A stretch of DNA of 64,000 nucleotides from Roseibium sediminicola (GTDB lineage: Bacteria; Pseudomonadota; Alphaproteobacteria; Rhizobiales; Stappiaceae): the NCBI RefSeq assembly GCF_023156505.1, contig NZ_JALNMJ010000005.1:1-64000 (forward strand), written 5' to 3'. The translations under genes were made by a program, and so were the position numbers. The first letter of the stretch is position 1. Every line of letters begins with the position of its first letter. The notes under the pieces were generated by a model. It saw only the letters and a list, made by a program, of their open reading frames with translations. It did no database searches and was not told where the DNA came from. Below, one piece after another: positions 36,757 to 46,161 of this stretch.

Positions 36757-37395
36757 GTGAACCGGTTTCTTGCCTGCCTCGCCTTGTTGTTCATTGGCTT
36801 TACCAGTGTCCCGGCCCGGTCCGAGACGCTGAAGCTCGTGGTGCTGGGGGACAGTCTGGTGGCCGGTTACCAGTTGCCCGCGGGCGACGGATTCCCGGAA
36901 AAGCTGCAAGCTGCGCTGACCGAAAAGGGGCATTCGGTCGAGGTCGTCAATGCGGGCGTTTCGGGCGACACCTCCACCGGCGGCCTGTCTCGGCTGGACT
37001 GGTCGGTCGGGCCGGACACGGACGCGGTGATCGTGGAGCTGGGCGCCAATGACGCACTCCGGGGCCTGTCGCCGGAGGGGACCCGCCAGAATATCGAGGA
37101 GATCACACGCCGGCTGCGCGACCGTGGCATCGAGGTTCTGCTCGCCGGCATGCTGGCGCCACGTAATCTAGGGCCCGATTATGCGGAAGCCTTCGATCCC
37201 ATCTACGCGGATGTCGCCAAGGCGCATGATGCCCTGCTTTATCCCTTCTTTCTCGACGGCGTTGCCCTGGATCCCGATCTCAATCTGGCCGACGGCATGC
37301 ATCCGAACTCCCAAGGGGTCGAGGTCATCGTCGAAAAAATCCTGCCGGAAGTCGAAGCGCTTCTGGCCAGAGTTCAATCAAGCAACGATTCCTAG
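36757..37395 (+). CDS. tesA: TesA-type periplasmic arylesterase/lysophospholipase (SGNH)
   Basis: A 212-residue SGNH hydrolase with signal peptide (about 1-22). GDSL block: VVLGDSLVAGY with nucleophile S33. Block II has GVSGDTSTGG, block III GAND, and block V DGMHPN with the catalytic Asp/His. It hydrolyses short acyl esters, thioesters and lysophospholipids. Divergent from the ybbAP-like operon. A MITE-like element starts at the 3' end of this gene. Confidence 0.92.
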   Translation: MNRFLACLALLFIGFTSVPARSETLKLVVLGDSLVAGYQLPAGDGFPEKLQAALTEKGHSVEVVNAGVSGDTSTGGLSRLDWSVGPDTDAVIVELGANDALRGLSPEGTRQNIEEITRRLRDRGIEVLLAGMLAPRNLGPDYAEAFDPIYADVAKAHDALLYPFFLDGVALDPDLNLADGMHPNSQGVEVIVEKILPEVEALLARVQSSNDS

Positions 37396-37680
37396 AGTTT
37401 GTGGACAATTAGGATTTGGTCTTGGTTTGAATGCAAATGGCTCAAGTTCAAGAAGCAAAAGTGCAGGAAGGGCCAGCCCTTTCAAGCCTTTGCGACGCCG
37501 AGATGAGCCATTTGCATCAAGTCCTCCATTCCCGATATCTGGGGGGGACGCAGCGGATTTCGGTTTCGTGTGCGTCGGAAAGTTCTTGTGGTGGGCAGCA
37601 CCACTGCGAACTTTCCTTCTGCTCGAAGACCGAAATCCGACAAGCGCCAAGACCGAAACCTAATTGTCCACAGACCCTAG
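37392..37680. mobile_element. MITE-like element with 34-base terminal inverted repeats
   Basis: Ends 37392-37425 and 37647-37680 match as inverted copies over 34 bases with four mismatches; both begin with CTAG and share TGTGGACAATTAGG. Length 289 bases, no transposase. Internal dyads: GCAAATGGCTCA (37433-37444)/TGAGCCATTTGC (37504-37515) and GGAAAGTTC (37577-37585)/GAACTTTCC (37608-37616). The tesA stop (TAG, 37393-37395) lies inside the left end. IS5-like parentage is inference. Confidence 0.7.
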
Positions 37681-37724
37681 AGACCGCTCCGGTTTTCTTC
37701 GTTTTAACCCAGAAGGATTGCCTT

Positions 37725-38777
37725 ATGGAACAGCGCCGACTTGGCCGTACGGATATTGAAGTGAGCGCCCTTTGCCTCGGAACCATGACCTTTGGCGAGC
37801 AAAATTCGGAAGCCGAAGGCCATGCCCAGATGGACTACGCGCTGGAGAAGGGCATCAATTTCTTTGACGCGGCCGAACTCTACCCGATCCCGCCGAAAAA
37901 GGAGACGCAGGGACGGACCGAACGCATCATCGGGTCCTGGTTCAAGACCACCGGCAACCGCGACAAGGTCGTCATGGCAACGAAAGTTGTCGGCCGGACC
38001 GACATGGACTGGTTCCGCGAGAACGGTGAAAAGGGTCAGCTGACCCGGGCCCAGATCGAGTTTGCGGTCGACCGGAGCCTGAAAAACCTGCAGACAGATT
38101 ATATCGACCTCTACCAGATCCACTGGCCGGACCGGAACGTTTCCGGCTTCGGTTCCAATCCGACCCGCTGGGTGGATGTGGACCAGGCCGAAGAGGAAAA
38201 CAGCATCCAGTCGACCCTGGAAGTGCTTGGTGACCTGGTGAAATCGGGCAAGGTGCGCCATATCGGCGTTTCCAACGAAAGCGCCTGGGGCACCATGCGC
38301 TACGTCACCGCGTCAGAACTTTACGACGTACCGCGGGTGGTCTCGATCCAGAACGCCTATTCCCTGGTCAACCGGACCTTCGAGACCGGTCTGGCCGAGG
38401 TTGCCCGGCGCGAGGATGTCGGGCTGCTCGCTTATTCCGCGCTCGCCCAGGGGTATCTCACCGGCAAATACCGGGACGGAGCGCTGCCGGCTGGGGCCCG
38501 CAAGACCCTGTTCAACCGGCTGCAGCGCTACGAGCATCCGCGCACCATCGAAGCCGTCAATGCCTATCTGGACCTGGCCAAAGACGCTGGGCTGGATCCC
38601 GCGCAAATGGCGCTTGCCTTCGCGATGTCGCGGTCCTTCGTGACGTCCGTCATCCTGGGCGCCACCAGGATGGAGCAGCTGGAGACGGATATTGCCGCCG
38701 CCGACTTGACCCTGAGCAGCGATGTCCTTGAAAAGATCGACGCCCTGCATCAGGAATTCGGCAATCCGGCGCCGTGA
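37725..38777 (+). CDS. Aldo/keto reductase (Tas-like)
   Basis: A 350-residue TIM-barrel oxidoreductase. LGRTDIEVSALCLGTMTFG is at the N-terminus, and the catalytic Asp/Tyr pair is in NFFDAAELYP. Lys (KVVMATKVVG) and His (QIHWPDRN) follow, then the NADPH region VILGATRMEQLE. The ATG at 37725 has AGAAGGATTG upstream. The frame is open back into the MITE, but that part is unrelated to the family. Substrate unknown. Confidence 0.92.
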   Translation: MEQRRLGRTDIEVSALCLGTMTFGEQNSEAEGHAQMDYALEKGINFFDAAELYPIPPKKETQGRTERIIGSWFKTTGNRDKVVMATKVVGRTDMDWFRENGEKGQLTRAQIEFAVDRSLKNLQTDYIDLYQIHWPDRNVSGFGSNPTRWVDVDQAEEENSIQSTLEVLGDLVKSGKVRHIGVSNESAWGTMRYVTASELYDVPRVVSIQNAYSLVNRTFETGLAEVARREDVGLLAYSALAQGYLTGKYRDGALPAGARKTLFNRLQRYEHPRTIEAVNAYLDLAKDAGLDPAQMALAFAMSRSFVTSVILGATRMEQLETDIAAADLTLSSDVLEKIDALHQEFGNPAP

Positions 38778-38980
38778 CCGAAAGCCAACGGGCTGACCGG
38801 TAACGGTTTTCAACAGAATCAAATCATATGCGAATGCCGGGTCTGCGATGAACAGGTCCGGCATTTGCGTCTGGTTTGTGCGGATTTTTAATGGCGGGTC
38901 AAAAACTTAGTTTTTTGTCTTGCGCTTTTCATGAAGTTGATTCCTCATGGGTTTTATCAGCGACAGCGGAGGGAACACCC

Positions 38981-39517
38981 ATGCCGCGCCTATTTACAGG
39001 CCTTGAGATTCCGTCAGAGACGGGCCTCATGCTTTCAATGCTCCGGGGAGGCCTTCGGGGCGCCCGCTGGATCGATCCGGAAAACTATCACCTGACCCTG
39101 CGTTTCATCGGCGACATCGATGACCGCACCGCCGACGAGGTCGTGGCCGCGCTCGACCGGATCCGCCGGGACCCGATCGAGATCCGGCTGACCGGCCTTG
39201 GCTCCTTCGGCAACGGCAAGCCGCATGCGGTCTGGGCCCGGGTCGAGCCGAGCCCGCAGCTGGCGGAGCTGCAGGCCGAGCAGGAGCGCATCCTGCAGCG
39301 CCTGCATCTGCCTGCCGAGCGGCGTAAATACATCCCCCATGTCACGGTTGCGCGCTGCAAGACCTCGACCAACGAGGATGTCGCCAAGTGGTTGAGCGAG
39401 CGCGGCAATTTCCAGGCGCCGCCATTTATTGCCGGGAGGTTTGTGCTGTTTTCGGCCAAGGCCAGCGTCGGCGGCGGTCCTTACCTCGTGGAAGAAGCCT
39501 ACCCACTGGCAGCCTGA
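38981..39517 (+). CDS. thpR: RNA 2',3'-cyclic phosphodiesterase
   Basis: A 178-residue 2H-phosphoesterase: H37-LTL and H120-VTV are the paired HxTx motifs. FIGDID, the AVWARVEPSPQL region and a C-terminal FSAKASVGGGPYLVEEAYPL are typical. It hydrolyses 2',3'-cyclic phosphate ends of RNA. ATG 38981 is preceded by GGAGGGAACACC, a strong ribosome site; the longer frame from 38876 lacks family sequence. Confidence 0.92.
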   Translation: MPRLFTGLEIPSETGLMLSMLRGGLRGARWIDPENYHLTLRFIGDIDDRTADEVVAALDRIRRDPIEIRLTGLGSFGNGKPHAVWARVEPSPQLAELQAEQERILQRLHLPAERRKYIPHVTVARCKTSTNEDVAKWLSERGNFQAPPFIAGRFVLFSAKASVGGGPYLVEEAYPLAA

Positions 39518-39521
39518 GCGG

Positions 39522-40205
39522 TCACTCCGCGACGAAGAACAGCAAGCGGCCGTTTCGCGCGGCCCCCTGACCGAGCGGGATGCGCCGGGACAGCCTGGCG
39601 CGCTCGCTCTCCCGCTGACGCCGGGCGAGCTCGAAGAAGCGATGATATTTCAGCCTGTTGATCTCGCGTCGGTCAAAGGCGAGATGGCGTTCCTTGCAGG
39701 CCTTTTTCTCCTCGTTCAGGATCATGCGGATCTGCCGGCCTATGCCGCCGCAATATCTGGGGCGCAGTTTCAGGACCGCCCACTCCATGCGCTTGGCGCA
39801 GCCCAGATAGATTTTCCGATGAACCAGTTCATGCCGTCTGGTGAAGCCGCGCAGGCTGCGCCATGCACTTAAGGTTCGCCGGTCGAACGCCTGCCGGTTC
39901 CGGGCCTTGGGCAGGGTCATGGTGAAATCGATCGAGAGCCGAAAGTCCGTCACGCGGCAATGGTCTTTGCGTTGATCGGTCTTGAAGGTGTGGGTGTAGC
40001 GCGGCCTGATATTGGCGATTGCCGGGCCGTAGTCGCCGCGAAACGGCCTGCGGCGCATGAAGGCGGCCACGGCCATGGCCGATGTGCCGCTGACGAGGTA
40101 GCTTTTTTCCTTGAGGTCCGAGCGTATTTCAGCGCGTGCATGGTCCCCCGATCCGAGGATCGGGACCAGCATGACGATGAGGAACGTCATCCGGCGCGAA
40201 AACAT
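39522..40205 (-). CDS. Exported DUF922-like zinc protease-family protein
   Basis: A 227-residue protein with a signal peptide (MTFLIVMLVPILGSGDHARA). A mature HELVH motif (FTRRHELVHRKIY) resembles the DUF922 predicted Zn-dependent protease family; further support is TMTLPK and the Arg-rich C-terminus. Start ATG 40205 or 40190. The stop is 4 bases from the thpR stop, convergent. Activity is unproven. Confidence 0.7.
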   Translation of the reverse strand: MFSRRMTFLIVMLVPILGSGDHARAEIRSDLKEKSYLVSGTSAMAVAAFMRRRPFRGDYGPAIANIRPRYTHTFKTDQRKDHCRVTDFRLSIDFTMTLPKARNRQAFDRRTLSAWRSLRGFTRRHELVHRKIYLGCAKRMEWAVLKLRPRYCGGIGRQIRMILNEEKKACKERHLAFDRREINRLKYHRFFELARRQRESERARLSRRIPLGQGAARNGRLLFFVAE

Positions 40206-40488
40206 CGGTGCCTGTCTTTTTCTGCGACTGAGACGGACAAGGTAACACATTGCACCGGATTTGCTCCAGTCGATTGAAGTACAAGTGTAATTTTGTTTTC
40301 CGACTAAAGAAAAACGCAACCTCTTCTCGTAAAAAGTGCATTTGCCCCTAGAAATAATCTCTGATTTAGTAAGATTTCCGTCCCTGGCTTCAGGTGTCGT
40401 AAAGGAATCTTAATCGCTTTTCGCTCTTCTGGGCGCACTGTGCAGCCCGGCAAACGGGCAAACCAAACAAAAGCAATCGAGTTGCCCC

Positions 40489-42453
40489 ATGAAGCTTCTT
40501 TCAGACCTGCCCATCGCAATCCGTGTCGGCGCGTTATCAGCCATCGCTATTATCGCTATCGGTGTCCTCGTCGGAACGTCGTTCTACAGTCAGAACATCG
40601 TATCAACGGAAACCGATAACTTGGCCGAGTATTCCCAGATGGACTATTACGTGTCCCAGGTTCAGGCCCATGCGCAGAATATGCGCCGAAGCCAGAAAGA
40701 CTTCATGCTGGAAAAGGACCCGGCATTTGTCGAGGAATACCGCGGCGAATTCGAGAAAGCACATGCCAACGTCGACAATGTCGATGCCAAGCCTCAATCG
40801 GCCCCCATCAAGGAAAACCTATCCAAGTTGCGCGAGATCCTTGAAGCGCACCGAGTCGAATTTGATAAACTGGTCAAAGCAATGACCGAAATGGGACTTG
40901 ACGAGAACAGTGGGCTGGAAGGCGAGTTGCGTGCGGCAGTCCGCAATGTCGAAGAAAAGCTGAAGGCGGCGAGCCTCGACGCTCTTACGGTCAAGATGCT
41001 GATGATGCGCAGGCATGAGAAGGACTTCATGCTCCGGGGTGCCGAGAAATATGTTGGCCGTATCGACGAAAGGCGTGCGGAGTTCGCCGAACTATTGCCT
41101 GCAAGCGGGTTGTCGGACAGTGAACAGAAGGAAATCAGCGAGCTGCTCGATGTCTATCAGGCTGCCTTCAAGGTCTATGCTGCGAAAGCGCAGGAAATTG
41201 AACGCGAGCTCGTCACGCTCACGGAAATCTTCCAGCAGGTCAGCCCAGAATGGTCGGCGGTTTCCGAGGCAGCCTACCAGGGCAAGGAGGCTGCAGCGGC
41301 AGCGCTGGAGAGGGCACGTGTATCGTCCCAACGAACATTCCTGACGGTGTCTGCAATCGCCCTGATGCTCTCAATTGGGCTCGCCTGGCTGATCGGGCGC
41401 AGTATCACCGGTCCGATCAAGTCGCTGACCGGAACGATGGAAACGCTTGCGGACGGATCCCTCGATGTCGACGTCCGCTTTACCGACCGCAAGAGCGAGA
41501 TCGGCAGCATGGCCCGTGCGGTGGAGGTCTTCAAGACCAACGCGATCCGGACACGGGAGCTGGAAGCGGAGCAACGCGAGCAGTCAGAAAGAGCAGAAGC
41601 AGAGAAGAAACGCGCCATGATGGAACTGGCCGACAGTTTCGAGAACTCCGTCGGCAGGATCGTCGAGGCAGTGAGCACGTCCTCGGCGAAGCTGGAAGAG
41701 AATGCCGGCAGCATGAGCACGACTGCCGAACAGACCCAGCAGCAGTCCTCCACGGTGGCGGCTGCGGCGGAACAGGCCTCCGCGAATGTTCAGACCGTGG
41801 CCTCCGCGGCCGAGGAGCTGTCCTCGACCGTGACCGAGATCTCCCGTCAGGTCCAGCAGTCGTCGCAGGTTGCCGAATCCGCGTCCTCCGAAGCTCAGCG
41901 AACGAACGATCAGGTTCAGGGCCTCGCGGAAGCCGCCTCACGTATCGGCGATGTGATCAAGCTCATTTCCGATATTGCCGAACAGACCAACCTGCTTGCG
42001 CTGAATGCGACCATCGAGGCGGCACGGGCCGGCGAGGCTGGCAGAGGCTTTGCCGTGGTTGCCGCCGAAGTGAAGGAACTGGCCAGCCAGACGACAAAGG
42101 CAACCGAGGAGATCTCACAGCAGATCTCCGGCATTCAGTCCGCAACGCAGGATGCCGTCTCCGCCATTGATGGCATCACCAAGACGATTTTCGAAATCAA
42201 CGAAATCGCTTCGGGGATTGCGTCTTCTGTCGAGGAGCAGGGAGCGGCCACCGCGGAAATCGCCCGCAACGTACAGGAAGCTTCCACCGGCACGCAGGAT
42301 GTCACCCACAACATTGCCGGCGTCAGCCAGGCGGCGACCGAGACCGGCCGCGCTGCGGAAGAGTTGCAGGCTGCCTCCGGAGCCCTCACGGGCAATGCCC
42401 AGGAACTGCGGCGGGAAGTCGACAATTTCCTGATGCGGGTCCGCAACGGCTAG
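40489..42453 (+). CDS. Methyl-accepting chemotaxis protein with HBM sensor
   Basis: A 654-residue chemoreceptor. TM1 is near 12-32. The periplasmic helical bimodular domain contains paired signature segments NMRRSQKDFMLEKD and MMRRHEKDFMLRG. TM2 is near 285-303 (VSAIALMLSIGLAWLIG). Next come HAMP, and the signalling domain with the hairpin IAEQTNLLALNATIEAARAG and methylation helices. HBM receptors sense small organic acids or similar. It is alone with no che genes nearby. Confidence 0.95.
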   Translation: MKLLSDLPIAIRVGALSAIAIIAIGVLVGTSFYSQNIVSTETDNLAEYSQMDYYVSQVQAHAQNMRRSQKDFMLEKDPAFVEEYRGEFEKAHANVDNVDAKPQSAPIKENLSKLREILEAHRVEFDKLVKAMTEMGLDENSGLEGELRAAVRNVEEKLKAASLDALTVKMLMMRRHEKDFMLRGAEKYVGRIDERRAEFAELLPASGLSDSEQKEISELLDVYQAAFKVYAAKAQEIERELVTLTEIFQQVSPEWSAVSEAAYQGKEAAAAALERARVSSQRTFLTVSAIALMLSIGLAWLIGRSITGPIKSLTGTMETLADGSLDVDVRFTDRKSEIGSMARAVEVFKTNAIRTRELEAEQREQSERAEAEKKRAMMELADSFENSVGRIVEAVSTSSAKLEENAGSMSTTAEQTQQQSSTVAAAAEQASANVQTVASAAEELSSTVTEISRQVQQSSQVAESASSEAQRTNDQVQGLAEAASRIGDVIKLISDIAEQTNLLALNATIEAARAGEAGRGFAVVAAEVKELASQTTKATEEISQQISGIQSATQDAVSAIDGITKTIFEINEIASGIASSVEEQGAATAEIARNVQEASTGTQDVTHNIAGVSQAATETGRAAEELQAASGALTGNAQELRREVDNFLMRVRNG

Positions 42454-43628
42454 GCCGTTGCGAGCAAACCCTCATAGACCTCGAGCGTCTTTGCGCACAT
42501 GGTCTCGACGGAAAAATTCTGACGGACATGGGCCAGCGCCCTGTCCGTCATTTGTTTTTTCCACTCGGGGGCTTGCTGCAAGGCCTGCCGGATGGCGGTG
42601 GCCAGCGCGGCGGCATCGCCCGGCGGCACGCGCCAGCCGGTGCGATCCTCTTCGCCGACCTGGGGTGGGGCCAGCACGGTTTCCGGAACCGCGCCGAGAT
42701 CGGAGACGATCACCGGAACGGAGGCTGCCTGGGCTTCAACGGCGGCCCGGCCGAAGGCTTCCGGCTCCGTCGAAGCGACAACGGCGAGGTCGGCCAGCGC
42801 CATGGCCGCCGGCACGTCGGCGCAATGGCCGACCAGGCGGACGCGGTCCTGAAGGTCGTGCTCCGCGATAAGATTTTTCAGTTCAGCCACATATCCGTCA
42901 CGACCCTGGGCATCGCCCGCCAGGATTGCCAGCGGTTTGCCGAGTTCGGCGTCCATCAGATGCGCCATTGCCTCGATCAGAACCTTCTGGCCTTTCCAGG
43001 CGGTCAGGCGCGCCATGTTGACGATAACCGGATGGCCGGAGGGAATGCCCCATTGGTCCTTTAAGGCTTGCCGGCGCAGGGCGCTGACATTGGCCGGGTC
43101 CAGCCCCTTCAGATCGGAGCCGCGCTGGATCACGGCGATCCGGTCTTTTGCAAAGGGGTGCCGGTCGGCCACAAGGCCGGCAATGAAATGGGAATTGGCG
43201 ATCACCGCATCGCCCCTGGCCATCACCGAGTTGTACCAGGCCTTCAGCGCGTTGTTCTGGTTATAGGTGCCGTGATAGGTGGTCACGAAAGGCGTGTTGG
43301 TGCGCCGCGCAGCCCAGAGGGACGACCAGGCAGGGGCCCGGCTCCTGGCGTGGATGACGTTGACGTCGCGCGTGCGGATCAGCTCGGCGAGCCGGCCGGC
43401 ATTCTTCCAGAGGGTCAGCGGGTTCTTCGACTTGACGGGCATCACGATGTGTTCGGCGCCCGACGCGGTCAGGTCCGATACCATCTGGCCGCCCTGGCTG
43501 ACCACGAGCGCGGTGCCGCCGGCCGCGACAATTGCCTTTGCCACATCCAGGGTTGTGCGTTCCGCGCCGCCGGAATTAAGGTCCGGGATCACCTGGAGGA
43601 TCGTGGTCTGTGAGGGCAGCGGCGGCAC
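42450..43628 (-). CDS. Glycosyltransferase family 4
   Basis: A 392-residue GT-B enzyme with the N-terminal VIPDLNSGGAERTTLD, a middle domain (NMARLTAWKGQKVLIEA) and the GT4 donor-site E-x7-E stretch STEPEAFGRAAVEAQA. PPFV-like HARSRAPAWSSLWAA is in the acceptor domain. It probably adds a sugar to a surface glycan. The stop overlaps the chemoreceptor stop by 4 bases, convergent. The acceptor is unknown. Confidence 0.9.
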   Translation of the reverse strand: MPPLPSQTTILQVIPDLNSGGAERTTLDVAKAIVAAGGTALVVSQGGQMVSDLTASGAEHIVMPVKSKNPLTLWKNAGRLAELIRTRDVNVIHARSRAPAWSSLWAARRTNTPFVTTYHGTYNQNNALKAWYNSVMARGDAVIANSHFIAGLVADRHPFAKDRIAVIQRGSDLKGLDPANVSALRRQALKDQWGIPSGHPVIVNMARLTAWKGQKVLIEAMAHLMDAELGKPLAILAGDAQGRDGYVAELKNLIAEHDLQDRVRLVGHCADVPAAMALADLAVVASTEPEAFGRAAVEAQAASVPVIVSDLGAVPETVLAPPQVGEEDRTGWRVPPGDAAALATAIRQALQQAPEWKKQMTDRALAHVRQNFSVETMCAKTLEVYEGLLATA

Positions 43629-43711
43629 GTGGGGTCTCCGGAAAACTTTTCAAGACAGAACGTCTGTGTCAAAGGCTTAGCTGAAAATCTGATCAGTAAG
43701 AGAGCCATAAT

Positions 43712-44485
43712 ATGGGGACGCCGGAACCGCAATTCATCAGCATCGGAAAAAACGCGGAAGCCCGCCGGATCGCGGTGCAGAAGCAAGCCGGTGATGCGCC
43801 GTGTGTGCTGTGGCTGTCGGGGTTCAAATCCGACATGAACGGCACCAAAGCAGCGGCCCTGGCGGAATTTGGTTTGGAACAGGGCCATGAAGTCGTGCGG
43901 TTCGACTATTCCGGTCATGGCCTCTCTGGTGGCGATTTCGAAAACGCCTGCGTCTCGGATTGGCTGGAAGAGGCCGCGGCTGTCTTTGATACCTTCTGTT
44001 CCGCTGAGACCGTTCTGGTCGGGTCTTCCATGGGTGGCTGGCTGGCCCTGCTGCTGGCCTTGAGCCGGAAGAGCACGAACAAGATCAAGGGCCTGGTCCT
44101 GATCGCTCCGGCGGTGGATTTCACCGAAGAGCTGATGTGGAAGCAGCGGTTTACCGACGAGATCCGGAGCGCAATCCTTGAAAACGGGCGCTGGGAGCAG
44201 CCCTCGGCCTATTCCGACGATCCGTATGTGATCACGCGCAAGCTGATCGAGGACGGGCGCAACCATCTCCTGTTCGGCAATCCGCTCCATCTGGGCTGCC
44301 AGGTGACCATCCTGCAGGGCGCCGAGGATCCGGATGTGCCGGCAATCCATGCCCAAAGGCTGGTCGAGGCGCTGCCGCGGGACGACGTCACCTTCACCCT
44401 CGTGCCCGACGGCGACCACCGCCTGTCGCGGCCTCAGGACATCGACCTGCTGCTGCGGGCGGTCGCAGACATGGTGGACCGGTAA
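43712..44485 (+). CDS. Alpha/beta hydrolase
   Basis: A 257-residue alpha/beta-hydrolase. Nucleophile elbow GSSMGG with S106, acid in GAEDPDVP, and His in DGDHRLSRP. LWLSGFKSDMNGTKA with oxyanion residues resembles the ABHD10-like group of thioesterases and carboxylesterases. The ATG at 43712 is the first; the gene is divergent from the glycosyltransferase. Substrate unknown. Confidence 0.88.
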   Translation: MGTPEPQFISIGKNAEARRIAVQKQAGDAPCVLWLSGFKSDMNGTKAAALAEFGLEQGHEVVRFDYSGHGLSGGDFENACVSDWLEEAAAVFDTFCSAETVLVGSSMGGWLALLLALSRKSTNKIKGLVLIAPAVDFTEELMWKQRFTDEIRSAILENGRWEQPSAYSDDPYVITRKLIEDGRNHLLFGNPLHLGCQVTILQGAEDPDVPAIHAQRLVEALPRDDVTFTLVPDGDHRLSRPQDIDLLLRAVADMVDR

Positions 44486-44494
44486 GCGAAGCGC

Positions 44495-45136
44495 TTAAAC
44501 CGGCATCGTTTCCTTGCCCTGTTTCTTGACCCGGTACCAGGCCCAGAACAGGCGGGCCGCGACCGCGCGGTGCGGTGCCCAGATTTCGGCAAGCGCGTCG
44601 AGCTCCTTCGGGGCGGGCTTTTCCGCAAGCCCGAGCGCGTCGCGGACGGCGATCTGCAGGGCGAGGTCGCCGCTCGGAAAAATATCCGGATGGCCGGCAC
44701 AGAACAGCAGGAAGATATCGGCTGTCCAGCGGCCGATTCCCTTGACGCGGCAGAGCCGCGCATGGGCTTCCTCCGCCGGCGCGCTCGCCAGATGCGCAAG
44801 ATCAAGACCGTCTGCGCAGGCGGCGGAAACTGCGCGCAAGGTGCGGATCTTGGGACGGGAGAGGCCAACGCCGGCCAGGTCCTCGTCGGAAAAAAGGTCC
44901 AGCTGGTCCGCGCTCAACGGCGAGACCAGGGCCTGCAGCCGCGCGAAAATCGCGGCGGCACTGGCAACCGAAACCTGTTGTCCGGTAATGATCTGGGCAA
45001 GACCTTCGAAATCCGCGGCACGGCGGCGCAACGGCACCGGACCGGCTATGGCTGCAATCTCTGCAAGACGGCCGTCCAAAGCAATCAGTCGGGCAAGACC
45101 GTCTTGAATGTCCTCATCTGTTACGATCGGTGTCAT
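44495..45136 (-). CDS. DNA-3-methyladenine glycosylase (AlkA-like, HhH-GPD)
   Basis: A 213-residue base-excision glycosylase. The HhH-GPD core is LCRVKGIGRWTADIFLLF with the downstream catalytic Asp in FPSGDLALQ, and QQVSVASAAAIFARLQ precedes it. It removes alkylated bases. ATG 45136 gives MTPIVTDEDI, the family N-terminus. No AlkA N-terminal domain is present, so it is the short type. Convergent with the hydrolase. Confidence 0.9.
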   Translation of the reverse strand: MTPIVTDEDIQDGLARLIALDGRLAEIAAIAGPVPLRRRAADFEGLAQIITGQQVSVASAAAIFARLQALVSPLSADQLDLFSDEDLAGVGLSRPKIRTLRAVSAACADGLDLAHLASAPAEEAHARLCRVKGIGRWTADIFLLFCAGHPDIFPSGDLALQIAVRDALGLAEKPAPKELDALAEIWAPHRAVAARLFWAWYRVKKQGKETMPV

Positions 45137-45260
45137 GGTGTTGGTCCGCAGAGTTTGCGAAAAGGCCCCCTTGCACGGAGAAGCCGGAATGATAGGTAGG
45201 GTCAGGTCCCAAGGACCTGAATGATCCAAACGACCGCGTCAACCCGGCACAGCCTCTTTC

Positions 45261-46145
45261 ATGACCAAACCCGTTTTCCGCTTTGCGCCTTCCCCCAATG
45301 GCCATCTGCATCTCGGACATGCGCTCTCCGCGCTTTTGAACGCCCGGGCCGCCGTTGCCCTGAGCGGCCGGTTTCTTGTGCGGGTGGAGGATATCGACCA
45401 GACGCGTTGCACACCGGAACTTGAACAGGAGATGTTTGAGGATCTCGCCTGGCTCGGCCTGCCGCTCGATGAACCTGTGTTGCGGCAGTCGGAAAGTTTT
45501 CCCCGGTACAGGGACGCGCTGGAGCGGCTGCAGGACATGGGGCTTGTCTATCCGGCCTATCTGACCCGGGCGGAGATCAAGGCCTTTGTCGCCGCGTTTG
45601 AAACAGGCGGCAAAGCCTGGCCGCGCGATCCCGATGGCGCGCCGCTCTATCCAGGGGATGCTGCTGTTCTTTCTGCTCAGGAGATTACGGCGCGGTCCGG
45701 TAGCGACGCGCCCTTCGCCTTGCGCCTCGACATGGTCAAGGCCCTGGAGCGGATCGGCGGGCCGCTGTGCTGGCAGGAAGCGGGCGCGGAAGGCGAGGCA
45801 TTGTTCGCGCCGCCGGTTGCTGTTGTCGCCGATCCGGCGGCCTGGGGCGATGTTGTGCTGGCGCGCAAGGACACGCCGACGAGCTATCACCTGTCTGTGG
45901 TGGTGGACGATGCCCGCCAGAATATCACCGATGTGCTGAGAGGCCGGGACCTCTATCATGCTACCGGTGTCCACCGGCTCCTGCAGGAGTTGCTTGGTCT
46001 TCCCGAGCCTGTTTACCGCCATCACCGGCTGATTCTTGGCGAAGACGGCCGCAAGCTGTCGAAGTCGAACAGGGACACCAGCATCCGCGCCCTGCGCGCG
46101 GCCGGTATGAGCCACGCGGAGCTGCGCAAGCGCATCGGGCTTTGA
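45261..46145 (+). CDS. gluQ: Glutamyl-Q tRNA(Asp) synthetase
   Basis: A 294-residue truncated class I synthetase that attaches glutamate to queuosine of tRNA(Asp). FRFAPSPNGHLHLGH (HIGH motif) and GRKLSKSNR (KMSKS variant) are present. The anticodon-binding domain of GltX is missing, which is diagnostic. The usual zinc cysteines around residue 100 are absent (AYLTRAEIK, and no CYC pair). This is known in some alphaproteobacterial members. Confidence 0.92.
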   Translation: MTKPVFRFAPSPNGHLHLGHALSALLNARAAVALSGRFLVRVEDIDQTRCTPELEQEMFEDLAWLGLPLDEPVLRQSESFPRYRDALERLQDMGLVYPAYLTRAEIKAFVAAFETGGKAWPRDPDGAPLYPGDAAVLSAQEITARSGSDAPFALRLDMVKALERIGGPLCWQEAGAEGEALFAPPVAVVADPAAWGDVVLARKDTPTSYHLSVVVDDARQNITDVLRGRDLYHATGVHRLLQELLGLPEPVYRHHRLILGEDGRKLSKSNRDTSIRALRAAGMSHAELRKRIGL

Positions 46146-46161
46146 AGGCTGGATCCAGGCG

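Noticed and set aside
37431..37724. 98-codon N-terminal extension of the aldo/keto reductase through the MITE
   Set aside because: Sequence derives from the repeat, and the ATG at 37725 has a good ribosome site and the family N-terminus.
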